From NCBI GenBank assembly GCA_036186865.1, contig AP025042.1, forward strand, positions 16,609,200 to 16,673,199: a stretch of DNA of 64,000 nucleotides, written 5' to 3'. Numbering within the stretch: position 1 is the stretch's first letter; each line of letters begins with the position of its first letter. This document shows, piece by piece, positions 1 to 11,622 of the stretch. Source of the DNA: Eustoma russellianum (lineage: Eukaryota > Streptophyta > Magnoliopsida > Gentianales > Gentianaceae). The notes under the pieces are model-generated. The model did not search any database. It saw only the letters and a program-made list of their open reading frames with translations, and was not told the origin of the DNA. Both the position numbers and the translations under genes were made by a program.

Positions 1-2004
1 TGATTCTTGTTTCAAATGAAAGCTAACAGTCTGAAGTATAACTCCACCAAAAATCACGAATTTTGAAAATGTTTAGCTATTTTTTCAAATTGTGTGAAGT
101 TGGGTGAAAACTGCAGTAAAAAACGGGCAGAAAGCAGAAATAAAGAAACAAGAGAAGAACACCAAAGATTTATCCTGGTTCGGTCAATGTGACCTACTCC
201 AGTCCCAAGGAACACCTTTCCTTGGATTTCACTATGAAATGAACACCTTACAACAAGAGCCAAGCTTGATCCTTGGGTTATACACCAACGCTACTCAAGA
301 CTTGGATAATCACCTTCTAAGCAACACTTAGTTGCAACTCCTTTAACACCTATTGATGTAGCCTTATAAAGATGGCTAATCAATCTTACAAATGAAGATC
401 AAGAGGCTTGTAGCACAACAAAAATATCAAGAACACCTTTGCTACAACAAAATACAACAACAAGAACAAGAAGATGAATATGAAAGCTATAGAATGCTTG
501 TGAGCTTCAAGTGTGTTTCATCTTCTTCACCAATGCCTCTATTTATAGTGTGATTTGAGCCTTGAAGATAAGAATGCCAATGTGTCATCATCTTCATCAT
601 CAACTCCAAATGTCTTCTCATCATTGGTTGGCTTTGTACACTTGGCAAAATAAAACACAATGATTGGTCCACCTTGGCAAAATGATGTTGGCCGATTTTT
701 TCCACCTTGGATAGTCTCATTTATCCTTTGCAAAATGTAGATAATAAGAAGAAGATAATGCACCAAAATAACCTCAACTCCTTGCTTGAGAATAGCCATG
801 TGAGCTTTTACTTTTTTCCAAATCAAAAGTTCAGCACCAATTATGTGAAGTAGCCGTTGGCTACCATGCATTTTTGCAAAAATAATTTTGTTTTTCCTTA
901 ATTAAAATAAGGAATGATAATATCACCAAATTATCCCCAACTTCAAGCATCATAATAGGACATGTGAGAGCTCCATTTGACTTCAAAAATCTGATGAAAA
1001 TACCCAAGAAAAACAATATAGCCGTTGGCTATTTTTAGTAAACTCCAAGTTGGCAATTTTGCCAACTAGCTCCTTTTTGGTTGGTCCACTTGTCTCCAAT
1101 TCATAAAATGAATAATGTATCATTCCCAACTGTAAACTCACGTTTTTCAACATATGTATATGTGTAGCAACTCAGATTTTTGAAGAAGAAATAAATAGAT
1201 AACACTTGACAAGATTATGTCAACGTGTAACACCGAAATTCCCCAATATTTCTTCTTATGTGTCAATAACATTTCCACACCTTTGACACCTTTAATATCT
1301 CTGAATATTGATGATAAATGTTCTCTTATAACATATATAAGAGGGTCTTCAAGAAAAAATAGAATGTGACATCTCAAATCGTCACATATCCAGCTATAGT
1401 CAATAATATCATCGGTTGAGAGAATAAGATATAAGATCACCATATTATCTTCAAAATAACAATAACACAGCTCCAGAATGAATATAATAATATGCTCAAG
1501 AGATTCCTTGAGTGAAAATACAAAAAATACCATTGGGGGTAAAATTACCAAAATACCCCTGGTGGGAGAAAACTCCATAAATGATCCCCATGGTCAGAAA
1601 TAATCATGATACCAACTTAGTCATGATAAATAGTATAAGAATGTGCTCTTGAAATATTTCCACCATATCATGTTCCTACAAAACTCAAAATACCAATTTT
1701 GCCCTTTTTGGTAAGTTGTAGAAACTTCCAAGGCATGTTAGTCACAAGACAATAATAATCACCAAAAACACATAATAAGCACATAATGAACATGTATAAA
1801 TCATGTACAAATGAAAACAACCATTTTATCACATTTTAGAAAATTATTTCTAAAAACCCTAGACATCGATCGATGTGCAACAACCTGAGAGACCGATGTC
1901 AACTTTTTCAACTTTTAATCACATATAATACCATGTATGACATTTTTAAGTATTAACCACTTAAAATCATGACTTTGAAAATTATCGAAACATATTTCTC
2001 AACA
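1..2004 (-). repeat. 3' LTR of element A (partial)
   Basis: Base 1 aligns with base 8320 in the other LTR, and similarity continues to the terminal ..TCAACA at 2004, which is TGTTGA.. in element sense. About 540 bp of the LTR lie before the window. Short ORFs inside (for example 1147-1578) recur at the same place in the other LTR and have no recognisable protein features, so they are not called as genes. Near the sense 5' end the LTR carries GACATCGATCGATG at 1862-1875 and CGATGTC at 1894-1900. Confidence 0.93.
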
Positions 2005-2018
2005 TTCTCCCCCTTTTG
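2005..2018 (-). other. Polypurine tract of element A
   Basis: On the plus strand the tract reads TTCTCCCCCTTTT directly next to the LTR end. In element sense it is AAAAGGGGGAGAA immediately upstream of the 3' LTR, the position where plus-strand DNA synthesis is primed in LTR elements. Confidence 0.85.
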
Positions 2019-2262
2019 GATGATTTTCAAAATAACCCTAACATGATTTTAATGTCACAACTTATAATTAAAAATTTAACCAAATTTTTTCAACTTTTAA
2101 ATAGTATGTTGCTCTCCCTCAACTCATACTCTTCCCCTTAACCTATACTCAACTCATAACCAATTGAAACTTATCACTTCATACCAAATGATGACTTACC
2201 AACTAAAATCATGTGCTTATTTTATCTCCCCCTTTATTTTGCAAATCATGCAAAAGATAGAA

Positions 2263-5200
2263 CTATACAATGGTATCGTAAGTCATCATATCTAACTTGG
2301 CACGCAAGTTTTCAAACGTGGCTTGATTAAGGGGTTTGGTAAAGATATCAGCGATTTGGTGATCAGTTCTTATATGGTTTATCACTATGTCCTCATTTTG
2401 AACATGATCGCGAAGAAAGTGGTATCGCACCTCAATGTGTTTGGCCTTAGAATGAAGCACCGGATTCCGTGAAAGATTGATTGCACTGGTGCTATCGCAG
2501 AAAATTGGAATCTTTTTCATTTTAATGCCAAAATCACTAAGTTGCTGTTTAAGCCAAAGTATTTGGGTTGTACATAAACTCAAAGCGATATACTCGGCTT
2601 CAGTGGTAGAAAGAGCTACACTAGCTTGCTTTTTAGAAAACCAAGAAATCAAGTTGGTTCCTATGAATTGACAAGTACCGCTAGTGGATTTTCTATCTAA
2701 CTTACAACCACCGTAATCAACATCACTATATGCGTGTAATTCCAACTTAACGTTTCTATCATACCACAGTCCTAAGTGAGGTGTATGCTTAAGATATCTA
2801 AAGATCTTTTTCACGGCATTGTAATGTGATACCTTAGGACAAGATTGAAACCTAGCACACATACATACACTAAACATGATGTCAGGTCTTGATGCAGTTA
2901 AGTATAACAGTGATCCAATCATAGACCTATAGAGTGTGTCATCAAAAGGTTTACCATTTTCATCCTTATCAAGTTTGGTACTAACACTCATGGGGGTAGT
3001 TGTAGGTTTCAACTCTGCAAAACCAAACTTCTTAATCATATCATTGACATACTTAAGTTTGCTAATATGAATTCCTTGAGGGGTTTGTTTAATTTGAAGT
3101 CCTAAGAAATAATTCAACTCTACTACCATTGACATTTCAAACTCCGACTTCATACATTCTTCGAAGTCTTTTACTAAGGTAGGGTTAGTTGAACCAAAGA
3201 TAATATCGTCTACATATATTTGAACTATTAACAAATCATTGCCTTTTCTTTTTAGGAATAATGTGTTGTCTATAGTTCCCCTTTGATAATTATTTGCAAT
3301 AAGAAAGTTTGCAAATCTATCATACCAAGCTCTTGGAGCTTGTTTCAACCCATATAAAGCTTTCTTAAGCTTGTACACATGGTTAGGATTCTTTGGATCT
3401 TCGAATCCAGAGGGTTGTTTGACAAACACCTCTTCTTGGATGTATCCATTCAAGAATGCACTCTTGACATCCATTTGGAAGAGCTTAATATTGCTTAGAC
3501 TTGCAATTGCAAGTAAAAATCTAATTGCTTCTAGTCGTGCAACGGGTGCAAAGGTTTCTTCATAATTTATACCTTCTTGTTGATTATATCCTTGTGCGAC
3601 TAGTCTAGCTTTATTTCTTGTAATGTTTCCTTGTTCGTCCATCTTTTACCTAAACACCTATTTCGTTCCTATTATTGACTTGTTTTCGGGTTTAGGTACT
3701 AAGTCCCACACATTGTTCCTTGTGAATTGGTTCAATTCCTCATGCATAGCTTCTATCCATGTTATGTCACCTAAGGCTTCCTTTACATTCTTAGGTTCTA
3801 ATTGTGAGATTAAGCTATGTCCTTCAAGTTGACTTATATTTCTACGTGTTCTAACCCCAACACTTGGATCCCCAATGATTAATTCTCTAGGGTGCCACCA
3901 ATTCCTAGATCGACTAGGTTCACCCTCATCTTGTTCAAATGTTTCATTAGTGTGAACATTATCATATGTAACTGGATCATTAGTTACAGTATCTTCCAAT
4001 TGCAAAGTTTCTTCATTTATATCACCTAAGGGTTCATGCATGTCTTGTTCACGGGGAGTTGGTTCTAGATGATCAAGTACATGCTCAAGTATTACATCAT
4101 CATAAAACATATTTTCAACATTTGTTTCTTGTTTATGTTGATGTTTATCACTAACTTCGAAGCATGCATTTTCATTGAATTTTACATGTATAGATTCAAT
4201 TATTTTTCTAGATGCAGGATTATAACACCTATATGCTCTTGAGTTAGTTGAATACCCAACAAATATGCATTCATTAGACTTTTGTTCAAATTTATCAAGA
4301 TTATCCTTAGTGTTTAGCACAAAACATTTACATCCAAATACTTTAAGATAATCTATCTTAGGTTGTCTATTGTTTAGCAATTCATAAGGCGTTTTATTTA
4401 ATTTCTTTCTAATAGTAAGCCTATTTATAATATAGCATGCACAATTAACAGCTTCAGCCCATAAATATTTAGGTAATTTATTTTCACACAGCATTGTCCT
4501 AGCAATTTTTTGAATTGTTCTATTTTTACGTTCAACAACTCCATTGAGTTGTGGTGTTCTAGGTGGTGAGAATTCATGTTTTATTCTATGTAGTTCACAA
4601 AATTTGATTACGTCTTTGTTTTTAAATTCTCCACCTCTATCACTTCTAATCCTTTTAACATTTTCTTCATAAATGTTTTCAAGTTGCTTGATAAGGGTTT
4701 CGATTGCTAATGGAGCATCGTCTTTGTGTGTTAAGAACAATGTCCATGTGTAGCGTGAGTAATTATCTACTATGACACACACATAGTAGTGTCCACCTAG
4801 ACTTCTTGTCCTACTTGGACCAAATAAGTTTAAGTGAAGCAATTCTAGTACATGACTAGTACTCACTTCATGTTTCGGTTTTAAGGTTTCTTTAATATGT
4901 TTTCCCTTAATACATGTTTCACACATTTGAAAATTATCTAAGTCTAACTTAGGCATTCCTCTAATTAGATTCTTCTTAGACAATTTCTTAATAGTTGAAA
5001 TTCCTATATGGCCTAATCTTCTATGCCATAAATTTACATCTAAGTCATGTGATATCAAACACTTAACCTTGGCATCTAACATATTATCTAAGGTAAGAGT
5101 ATAAATATTATCATATCTATTTCCTTTTAAAACTATTTCTCCTTTTTCATTTATTATATCACAAGAATTGGGAAGAAAGGAGACATTATAACCACAATCT

Positions 5201-5475
5201 ATAAGTTGAGAAATACTAAGTAAATTATAGGATAGATTGCTTACTAATAACACATTTCGTATTTGAAATGTGTTAGGGTCCCCAATTGTTCCTTTTCCAA
5301 CAACTTGTCCTTTGTTGTTGTCACCGAATGTTACTTTTCCTCCATTCTTGATATGTTCCAATTCAATGAATAGCTTGGGGTTCCCCGTCATATGCCTCGA
5401 ACATCCACTATCTAAAAACCATTTGGTTTTCAGATTCTTTGACTTTGCCTCCTTCTTGCATTCCTTGCGTTTATC
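2263..5475 (-). pseudogene. pol: Element A Pol: protease, integrase, reverse transcriptase, RNase H (in-frame stops)
   Basis: All segments lie in one minus-strand frame. The protease active site WFLDSGCSRH lies at about 5390-5430. The integrase zinc domain follows (H-H-C-C within 4900-5060). The integrase catalytic Asp, Asp and Glu are visible in VDNYSRYTW, RSDRGGEF and NGVVERKN. The reverse transcriptase keeps YVDD near 3206-3217, and RNase H keeps the SDVDYGG, TEAEY and CDSTSA acids. Breaks: TAG at 5476-5478 upstream of the protease, TAG at 3658-3660 where relatives have Trp, and TAA at 3646-3648. There is no frameshift. The ORF ends at 2263 with about 260 bp of 3' UTR before the LTR. The catalytic residues are intact, so only the stops prevent a full polyprotein; whether any is read through is unknown. 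Confidence 0.9.
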
Positions 5476-5505
5476 CTACAATGGAGACAAAGTTTTAGGT
5501 ACCCT

Positions 5506-7656
5506 TTATTTGGGTCCTTGAATGTTAGGGGCATTATTCTTGTTTAGATAACCCTTAGGTATCCAAACTTGAACATACCTTTTAGGCACATTTTTAGCAT
5601 GGTTAAAATAAGAAGGATAAGCATATAAATGATTATTCCTCATAAGTGAAGATGCATTGTTATACATGTTGTGCCATGGTTGATAATCATTATAGGATGA
5701 CCGAGATTTATGATGTATATAAGGCATGTGAATTTGTTTCTTATATGGTGCAGTATAAGTGTGTTCATAGGCATTTCTATAAGACTTATAAGAGTGTTGC
5801 CTATACTTAGGTTCATAATAAGTTGTATGCATTTTATTCGGTCTAGATGCATTTGTATACATGTAGGCATAGTTTCTAGGTTGTCTAGATGCAAAGTTTG
5901 GCCTAGATGTATAGTTATGCGTGTGTGTTTTTATGGGTGTATGCTGCATCTTTATCTTTGAATAAGTAGAAGAAGGAGTAGAAGAAGATTTAGCAGAAAA
6001 ATTTGTTTTTATAACTTTATAAGGTTGTTTCGTAGTTGATGATACAAACTTAGTCTTTTTATCTGATTTGCCATCTTCTTCTTTATATCCCAATCCAGTT
6101 TTATCATTTCCATACTTTTGTGATGATATAAGTGTATCTAACATATTTGCACCAGATTTAAATTGTTCTATCATTTTTTCTAAGGTAAATTTAGAAGACT
6201 TAAGTTGCACTATTTCATTTTCACAACTTTCTAACTTGGATTTTAACATTTTATTTTCCATTTGTAACTTTTGTTCATCTTTCCTATATGATTCAATTTT
6301 ATTCTCTAAAGAATCAAGAGTATTAGTAGACTCTTGTTTAAGAGATTCTAGTTGATCGGAAAATTCCAAGTTGGACGTCTTCAACTTGTCATTTTCTTCA
6401 ACTAGTTTCTTCTTTTCTTTAGAGAGCCTCTTACAGTGAGCATGCATTCTTAGGAATTCTTCATACATTTCATCAAATGTCATGTCACTATCAGAATCAC
6501 TATCAGAAGAAGAAGAACATACCTCGTTGGATACGAAACAGACTTGAGCTTCCTCAGTTTCGGATTATGAGTCGGATGAGTCGCTCCATGTGCTCACCTT
6601 CATTGCTCGTTTCCCTTTTCTTGCCTTAGACTCCTTTGTCTTTGTCGTTTGAGCCTCCTTGTCCTTGGCTTGTTTATTATTGTTGTGGTTATTATTATTT
6701 TTCTTCGTGGGACAGTCGTATGAAATATGTCCTTTTTGACCGCATTCATAACACTTTAATTCTTTATTATACCATTTATTTGTGTTATTCTTCCTAGGTT
6801 GAGAAGAAGAAGAAGAAGAATTACGTTGTCTATTCCTATTTGGACGTTTGAAAAACTTCCTAAGTTTTCTAGCTATCAATATCAAGTCGTCGTCTAATTC
6901 AGTATCACTATTACTATCATCGTTATTAGCATGTGTTTCGGTTGTTTTGAAGGCTATTGACTTACCAGATGACTTAGAAAATTCAGACTTTCGTTGGTTC
7001 AGTTTTACCTCATAGACTTTAAGAGACCCGATCAATTCATCCATCTTGGTGATTGACTTTGTCTCCTCGATTGCCGTCACCTTTGGATCCCATTCAGCAG
7101 GGAGGCTTCGTAGCACCTTTTGAACCTTTTCACTGTTCGAAAATGACTTCCCTAAAGCTTCAAGGGCATTGAAAATATTAGTAATCCTCAAATCCATAGA
7201 TGTTATGGATTCGTTTGGCAACATATTGAAAGTCTCTAATTCAGTCATAAGCATGTTTATTTTTGACTCTTTAACACCACTAGTACCTTCATGCTTTAAT
7301 ACAAGTGATTTCCACATGTCGTGTGCGCTTGTGCAATTTGACACATATCCTGCTTCAGAAGTTGTAAGTCCATTTAAAACTAATTGCATAGATTTAGCAT
7401 TCATGGACATTTTCTTTTTATCATCCGATGACCATTCACTTTTATATTTTTCAACCTCTTGAGTTACTCCACTAACTTGTATAACTTTTGTTGGAATGTA
7501 CGACCCATCTTCAACTATAGACCATAAATCGATGTCTATAGCCATTAAGAATAGCCTCATTCTTAGTTTCCAATGAACAAAATTATTGCCATCAAAAAGA
7601 GGAGGGCGTTGTGTAGACATACCTTCTAACTCACCTTTGTGAGAAACAATAGCCAT
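5506..7656 (-). pseudogene. gag: Element A Gag with zinc knuckle and coiled coil (one internal stop)
   Basis: I chose the ATG at 7656 because the protein then starts MAIVSHKGELEGMSTQRPPL, matching MAATSYKTEQEGMSSQRPPL in element F; the longer upstream frame runs through the primer site into the LTR. The N-terminal half is a UBN2-type copia Gag. A CCHC zinc knuckle (CYECGQKGHISYDC) lies at about 6711-6756. A TAA at 6565-6567 interrupts the frame, which resumes unchanged at 6564. A long charged region follows, with heptad-like coiled coil at about 6150-6480, then a Tyr/His/Asn-rich tail. The frame ends at TAA 5506-5508, in the same frame as pol. Gag packages the element RNA in cytoplasmic particles (family knowledge). 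Confidence 0.88.
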
Positions 7657-7764
7657 AGTATGTACCTTGGATTTGAGACAAGCAGTATATAAAGAATTGT
7701 TGTTTCTTGGCCTTGTATTGTTCGTACGGTGTTGAATCTTGCTTCTTTTGAGTGGTGTTGGTCT

Positions 7765-7777
7765 GGCTCTGATACCA
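7765..7777 (-). other. Primer binding site of element A (initiator-Met tRNA type)
   Basis: The reverse complement reads TGGTATCAGAGCC, the standard plant copia complement to the 3' end of initiator methionine tRNA. It sits two bases inside the 5' LTR end at 7780. This fixes the element's orientation and the LTR boundary. Confidence 0.92.
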
Positions 7778-7779
7778 AA

Positions 7780-10322
7780 TGTTGGACCGTGCACCTGCAA
7801 TAAACACCACTAGAGGGGGGGATGAATAGTGGTTAGCGGAAATTACACTACAACCCTTTGTTAAAATCTCCTTTGAAAACAGAATCTGAGACCACCTCAG
7901 ATTCAGAACCCGTTTTTCAAAAATTCACAAATAATTGTACACAACTCCAAAAATTATGAAACTTTCCAGAATTGAACTTCAATGAGTGAACAAAACTCTG
8001 TCCAAAAATCAGACAAAAATAGGATCGTTTGACCCTTCAAACAAATAAAAAGATTCAGATGGTCAATCTGGACAGAATTGGACAGAATGTTGCTGATTTT
8101 GCAAACAGGGTTTCTCTTTGAATACTCAACCAAACAGGTTGATATTTATATCAAAACACTCCTTAGGATGTGTAGATGAAGTTTCCAAAAGGCCCTGACT
8201 TTAAAAAATTCTTGAAAAATACAGAATTTAAGTTTTCTCAAAACTGGTCAGATTGCAGCCAGATTGGAGCAGTTATCTTGCAAAGACTGAAAGACTAACT
8301 TTCCCTTGCTCAAATCAAGTGATTCTTGTTGCAAATGAAAGCTAACAGTCTGAAGTATAACTCCACCAAAAATCACGAATTTTGAAAATGTTTAGCTATT
8401 TTTTCAAATTGTGTGAAGTTGGGTGAAAACTGCAGTCAAAAACGGGCAGAAAGCAGAAATAAAGAAACAAGAGAAGAACACCAAAGATTTATCCTGGTTC
8501 GGTCAATGTGAGCTACTCCAGTCCCAAGGAACACCTTTCCTTGGATTTCACTATGAAATGAACACCTTACAACAAGAGCCAAGCTTGATCCTTGGGTTAT
8601 ACACCAACCCTACTCAAGACTTGGATAATCACCTTCTAAGCAACACTTAGTTGCAACTCCTCTAACACCTATTGATGTAGCCTTATAAAGATGGCTAATC
8701 AATCTTACAAATGAAGATCAAGAGGCTTGTAGCACAACAAAAATATCAAGAACACCTTTGCTACAACAAAATACAACAACAAGAACAAGAAGATGAATAT
8801 GAAAGCTATAGAATGCTTATGAGCTTCAAGTGTGTTTCATCTTCTTCACCAATGCCTCTATTTATAGTGTGATTTGAGCCTTGAAGATAAGAATGCCAAT
8901 GTGTCATCATCTTCATCATCAACTCCAAATGTCTTCTCATCATTGGTTGGCTTTGTACACTTGGCAAAATAAAACACAATGATTGGTCCACCTTGGCAAA
9001 ATGATGTTGGCCGATTTTTTCCACCTTGGATAGTCTCATTTATCCTTTACAAAATGTAGATAATAAGAAGAAGATAATGCACCAAAATAACCTCAACTCC
9101 TTGCTTGAGAATAGCCATGTGAGCTTTTACTTTTTTCCAAATCAAAAGTTCAGCACCAATTATGTGAAGTAGCCGTTGGCTACCATGCATTTTTGCAAAA
9201 ATAATTTTGTTTTTCCTTAATTAAAATAAGGAAGGATAATATCACCAAATTATCCCCAACTTCAAGCATCATAATAGGACATGTGAGAGCTCCATTTGAC
9301 TTCAAAAATCTGCTGAAAATACACAAGAAAAACAATATAGCCGTTGGCTATTTTTAGTAAACTCCAAGTTGGCAATTTTGCCAACTAGCTCCTTTTTGGT
9401 TGGTCCACTTGTCTCCAACTCATAAAATGAATAATGTATCATTCCCAACTGTAAACTCACGTTTTTCAACATATATATATGTGTAGCAACTCAGATTTTT
9501 GAAGAAGAAATAAATAGATAACACTTGACAAGATTATGTCAACGTGTAACACCGAAATTCCCCAATATTTCTTCTTATGTGTCAATAACATTTCCACACC
9601 TTTGACACCTTTAATATCTCTGAATATTGATGATAAATGTTCTCTTATAACATATATAAGAGGGTCTTCAAGAAAAAATAGAATGTGACATCTCAAATCG
9701 TCACATATCCAGCTATAGTCAATAATATCATCGGTTGAGAGAATAAGATATAAGATCACCATATTATCTTCAAAATAACAATAACACAGCTCCAGAATGA
9801 ATATAATAATATGCTCAAGAGATTCCTTGAGTGAAAATACCAAAAATACCCTTGGGGGTAAAATTACCAAAATACCCCTGGTGGGAGAAAACTCCATAAA
9901 TGATCCCCATGGTCAGAAATAATCATGATACCAACTTAGTCATGATAAATAGTATAAGAATGTGCTCTTGAAATATTTCCACCATATCATGTTCCTACAA
10001 AACTCAAAATACCAATTTTGCCCTTTTTGGTAAGTTGTAGAAACTTCCAAGGCATGTTAGTCACAAGACAATAATAATCACCAAAAACACATAATAAGCA
10101 CATAATGAACATGTATAAATCATGTACAAATGAAAACAACCATTTTATCACATTTTAGAAAATTATTTCTAAAAACCCTAGACATCGATCGATGTGCAAC
10201 AACCTGAGAGACCGATGTCAACTTTTTCAACTTTTATCATATATAACACCATGTATGACATTTTTAAGTATTAACCACTTAAAATCATGACTTTGAAAAT
10301 TATCAAAACATATTTCTCAACA
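7780..10322 (-). repeat. 5' LTR of element A (complete, 2543 bp)
   Basis: The LTR starts TGTTGGACC at 7780 and ends ..TCAACA at 10322 on the plus strand, giving the TG..CA termini expected of an LTR. It is nearly identical to 1-2004, with a 1-bp indel near 10230. It contains the GACATCGATCGATG motif at 10181-10194. The neighbouring sequence from 10323 is element N. Confidence 0.93.
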
Positions 10323-10837
10323 CACTTGTGATGGAAACCCAACCTTGTCTAGCATACCACTAGCCAAAGGTTCAATGGGTAACAACAAGTCATAAAGTGA
10401 GGTATTAAAACACTACGATTGATCTTTAAAGAATCAAACCGCACGGCATTGATCTTTAAAGAATTGGAATGTTAGTCTTAAAGGAGGGTGAGTGTTAAAA
10501 CACTCTTAATGAAGGATTAAGAGGAATTATCTTAATTTTCACCTATATGAACATAGGAAGTGGTGCCGCTTCGACAAGCAATGATCTTGAAATGTTCATG
10601 AATATTAGGGGTAGCACAAGGCCATAAAGTGCGGTTTAAAAATGGACTTCAAAGGAGAGTGTGGTTTCGTGTATATAATGTTTCCGGTTCTAACACATGG
10701 AAATCTGATTCAAGGCTTTTTAGCTATCATGATTTCGTTAGAACTTTGAAGTGGTATACTAATAAGAGGTTCAAATCGAAAGATACTTCTTAGATGTATG
10801 AAATGTCATAAGTTGCTTTACAAACTAAGTGGGGGAT
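10323..10837 (+). mobile_element. Element N: 3' untranslated region of a Ty1/copia element
   Basis: No ORF is visible. The text resembles the post-pol region of several plant copia elements as I know them, with a phrase like agcacaaggccataaagtg at about 10613-10632, and it ends in the polypurine stretch AAGTGGGGGAT just before an LTR start. Element A appears to have removed or displaced the coding part. Family placement is inference. Confidence 0.5.
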
Positions 10838-11622
10838 TGTTATAATAGTTTGTAAAGGCAATGAGATGAAGAATGTAGGTGAAATGGTGTTGGAATAAGC
10901 AAAAATAGCTTGACTCATGACTTGGATCGATCCATGTATCAAATGGATAGATCCATGTGGCTTGAAAATGAAGTTGAGTATTCTGCCGGACATAGATCGA
11001 TCACATCGATCGATCGATGTGTCCTGGGTGAAGAGTTGAAACTTTCTGTCCAACATAGATCGATCACATAGATCGATCGAAATGACTTCGATCGATCGAT
11101 GTGACAGATCGATGTTGGTCAGAATGAAATTGAAGCTTAATGTGAGACATCGATCGATGACAACGATCGATCAATGTCACATTGATCGATCACATCGATC
11201 GATCGATGTCCCTGTAGAAGTGACTTTTCATGTAAAATCACAACTTATGCACCAAGGGACATACCCTATCACCATGCAACTGCAAGAAATGTCTAAATGG
11301 AGTTTGAGAGCCTATAAATAGGCTGTTACAACCCATTTTTCAAGACATCTTGCTACCTATTTTATACTAGCATCTTACATTCTTCTTTCTACTCAATTTT
11401 GCTCTTGTTCTTGAAATTTCATTGAATCTCTATTCTTTTGTTGAGAATAAGAGATTGTTGGCTGTTGTATCCTAGGAGGAAATTTGCTTACAACCCTGCA
11501 GCAACTAGTGGGGGCAAATATTCCTTACGGAAAGTGATTCTCACGCCTCAAGCCAATCTTATTCTCATTCATTCTCTCTTGTTCGTTGTTCTTGATTCCT
11601 TATTTTTGTAACAATAGTCCCA
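10838..11622 (+). repeat. 3' LTR of element N (right end approximate)
   Basis: The LTR starts TGTTATAATAG at 10838, directly after the polypurine tract. A TATA-like box (CCTATAAATAGG) lies at about 11311-11322. The downstream part, with agtgggggcaaatattcc near 11509, resembles copia LTR leader sequence. The end is put at the CCACCA near 11622 but is not secure, because the second LTR is missing. The 290-bp ATCGAT array lies in its U3 part. Confidence 0.5.
10922..11213 (+). repeat. ATCGAT palindrome array
   Basis: About 17 overlapping ATCGAT copies occur in about 290 bp, mostly as GATCGATC or CATCGATCGATCGATG blocks joined by short linkers such as ACATAG. Arms such as GACATCGATCGATG and CATCGATCGATCGATGTC can pair with each other, so the array is both direct and inverted. 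It lies upstream of the TATA-like box of LTR N, a promoter-proximal position. No function is known to me. Confidence 0.85.

Larger units (their letters stand above)
1..10322 (-). mobile_element. Element A: SIRE/Maximus-like Ty1/copia LTR retrotransposon (left end cut by window)
   Basis: Seen: two near-identical LTRs (1-2004 and 7780-10322) in the same orientation flank a minus-strand gag-pol. A tRNA-iMet-type primer binding site lies just inside the right LTR and a polypurine tract just inside the left one. Domain order is Gag, zinc knuckle, coiled coil, protease, integrase, reverse transcriptase, RNase H, which is the Ty1/copia order. The 2.5-kb LTR and a Gag beginning with a PPLFDG motif suggest the SIRE/Maximus lineage (family knowledge). 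No envelope-like ORF follows pol. By eye about 20 substitutions separate about 2 kb of aligned LTR, near 1%, so the insertion is fairly young. The base after the right LTR starts CACTT, the expected duplicated site; its partner is outside the window. The flanking DNA is element N, so A is nested in N. Confidence 0.93.

Noticed and set aside
104..331. A 75-codon ORF repeated at 8423-8650
   Set aside because: Same reason: it is LTR sequence, duplicated with the LTR.
1147..1578. A 143-codon ORF on the minus strand, repeated at 9466-9897
   Set aside because: It occurs twice only because it lies in both LTRs of element A. The protein has no family features, and LTR function does not require it.
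10922..11213. Possible CRISPR-like array
   Set aside because: Units are palindromic, irregular and without unique spacers of constant length, and the DNA is clearly plant nuclear.
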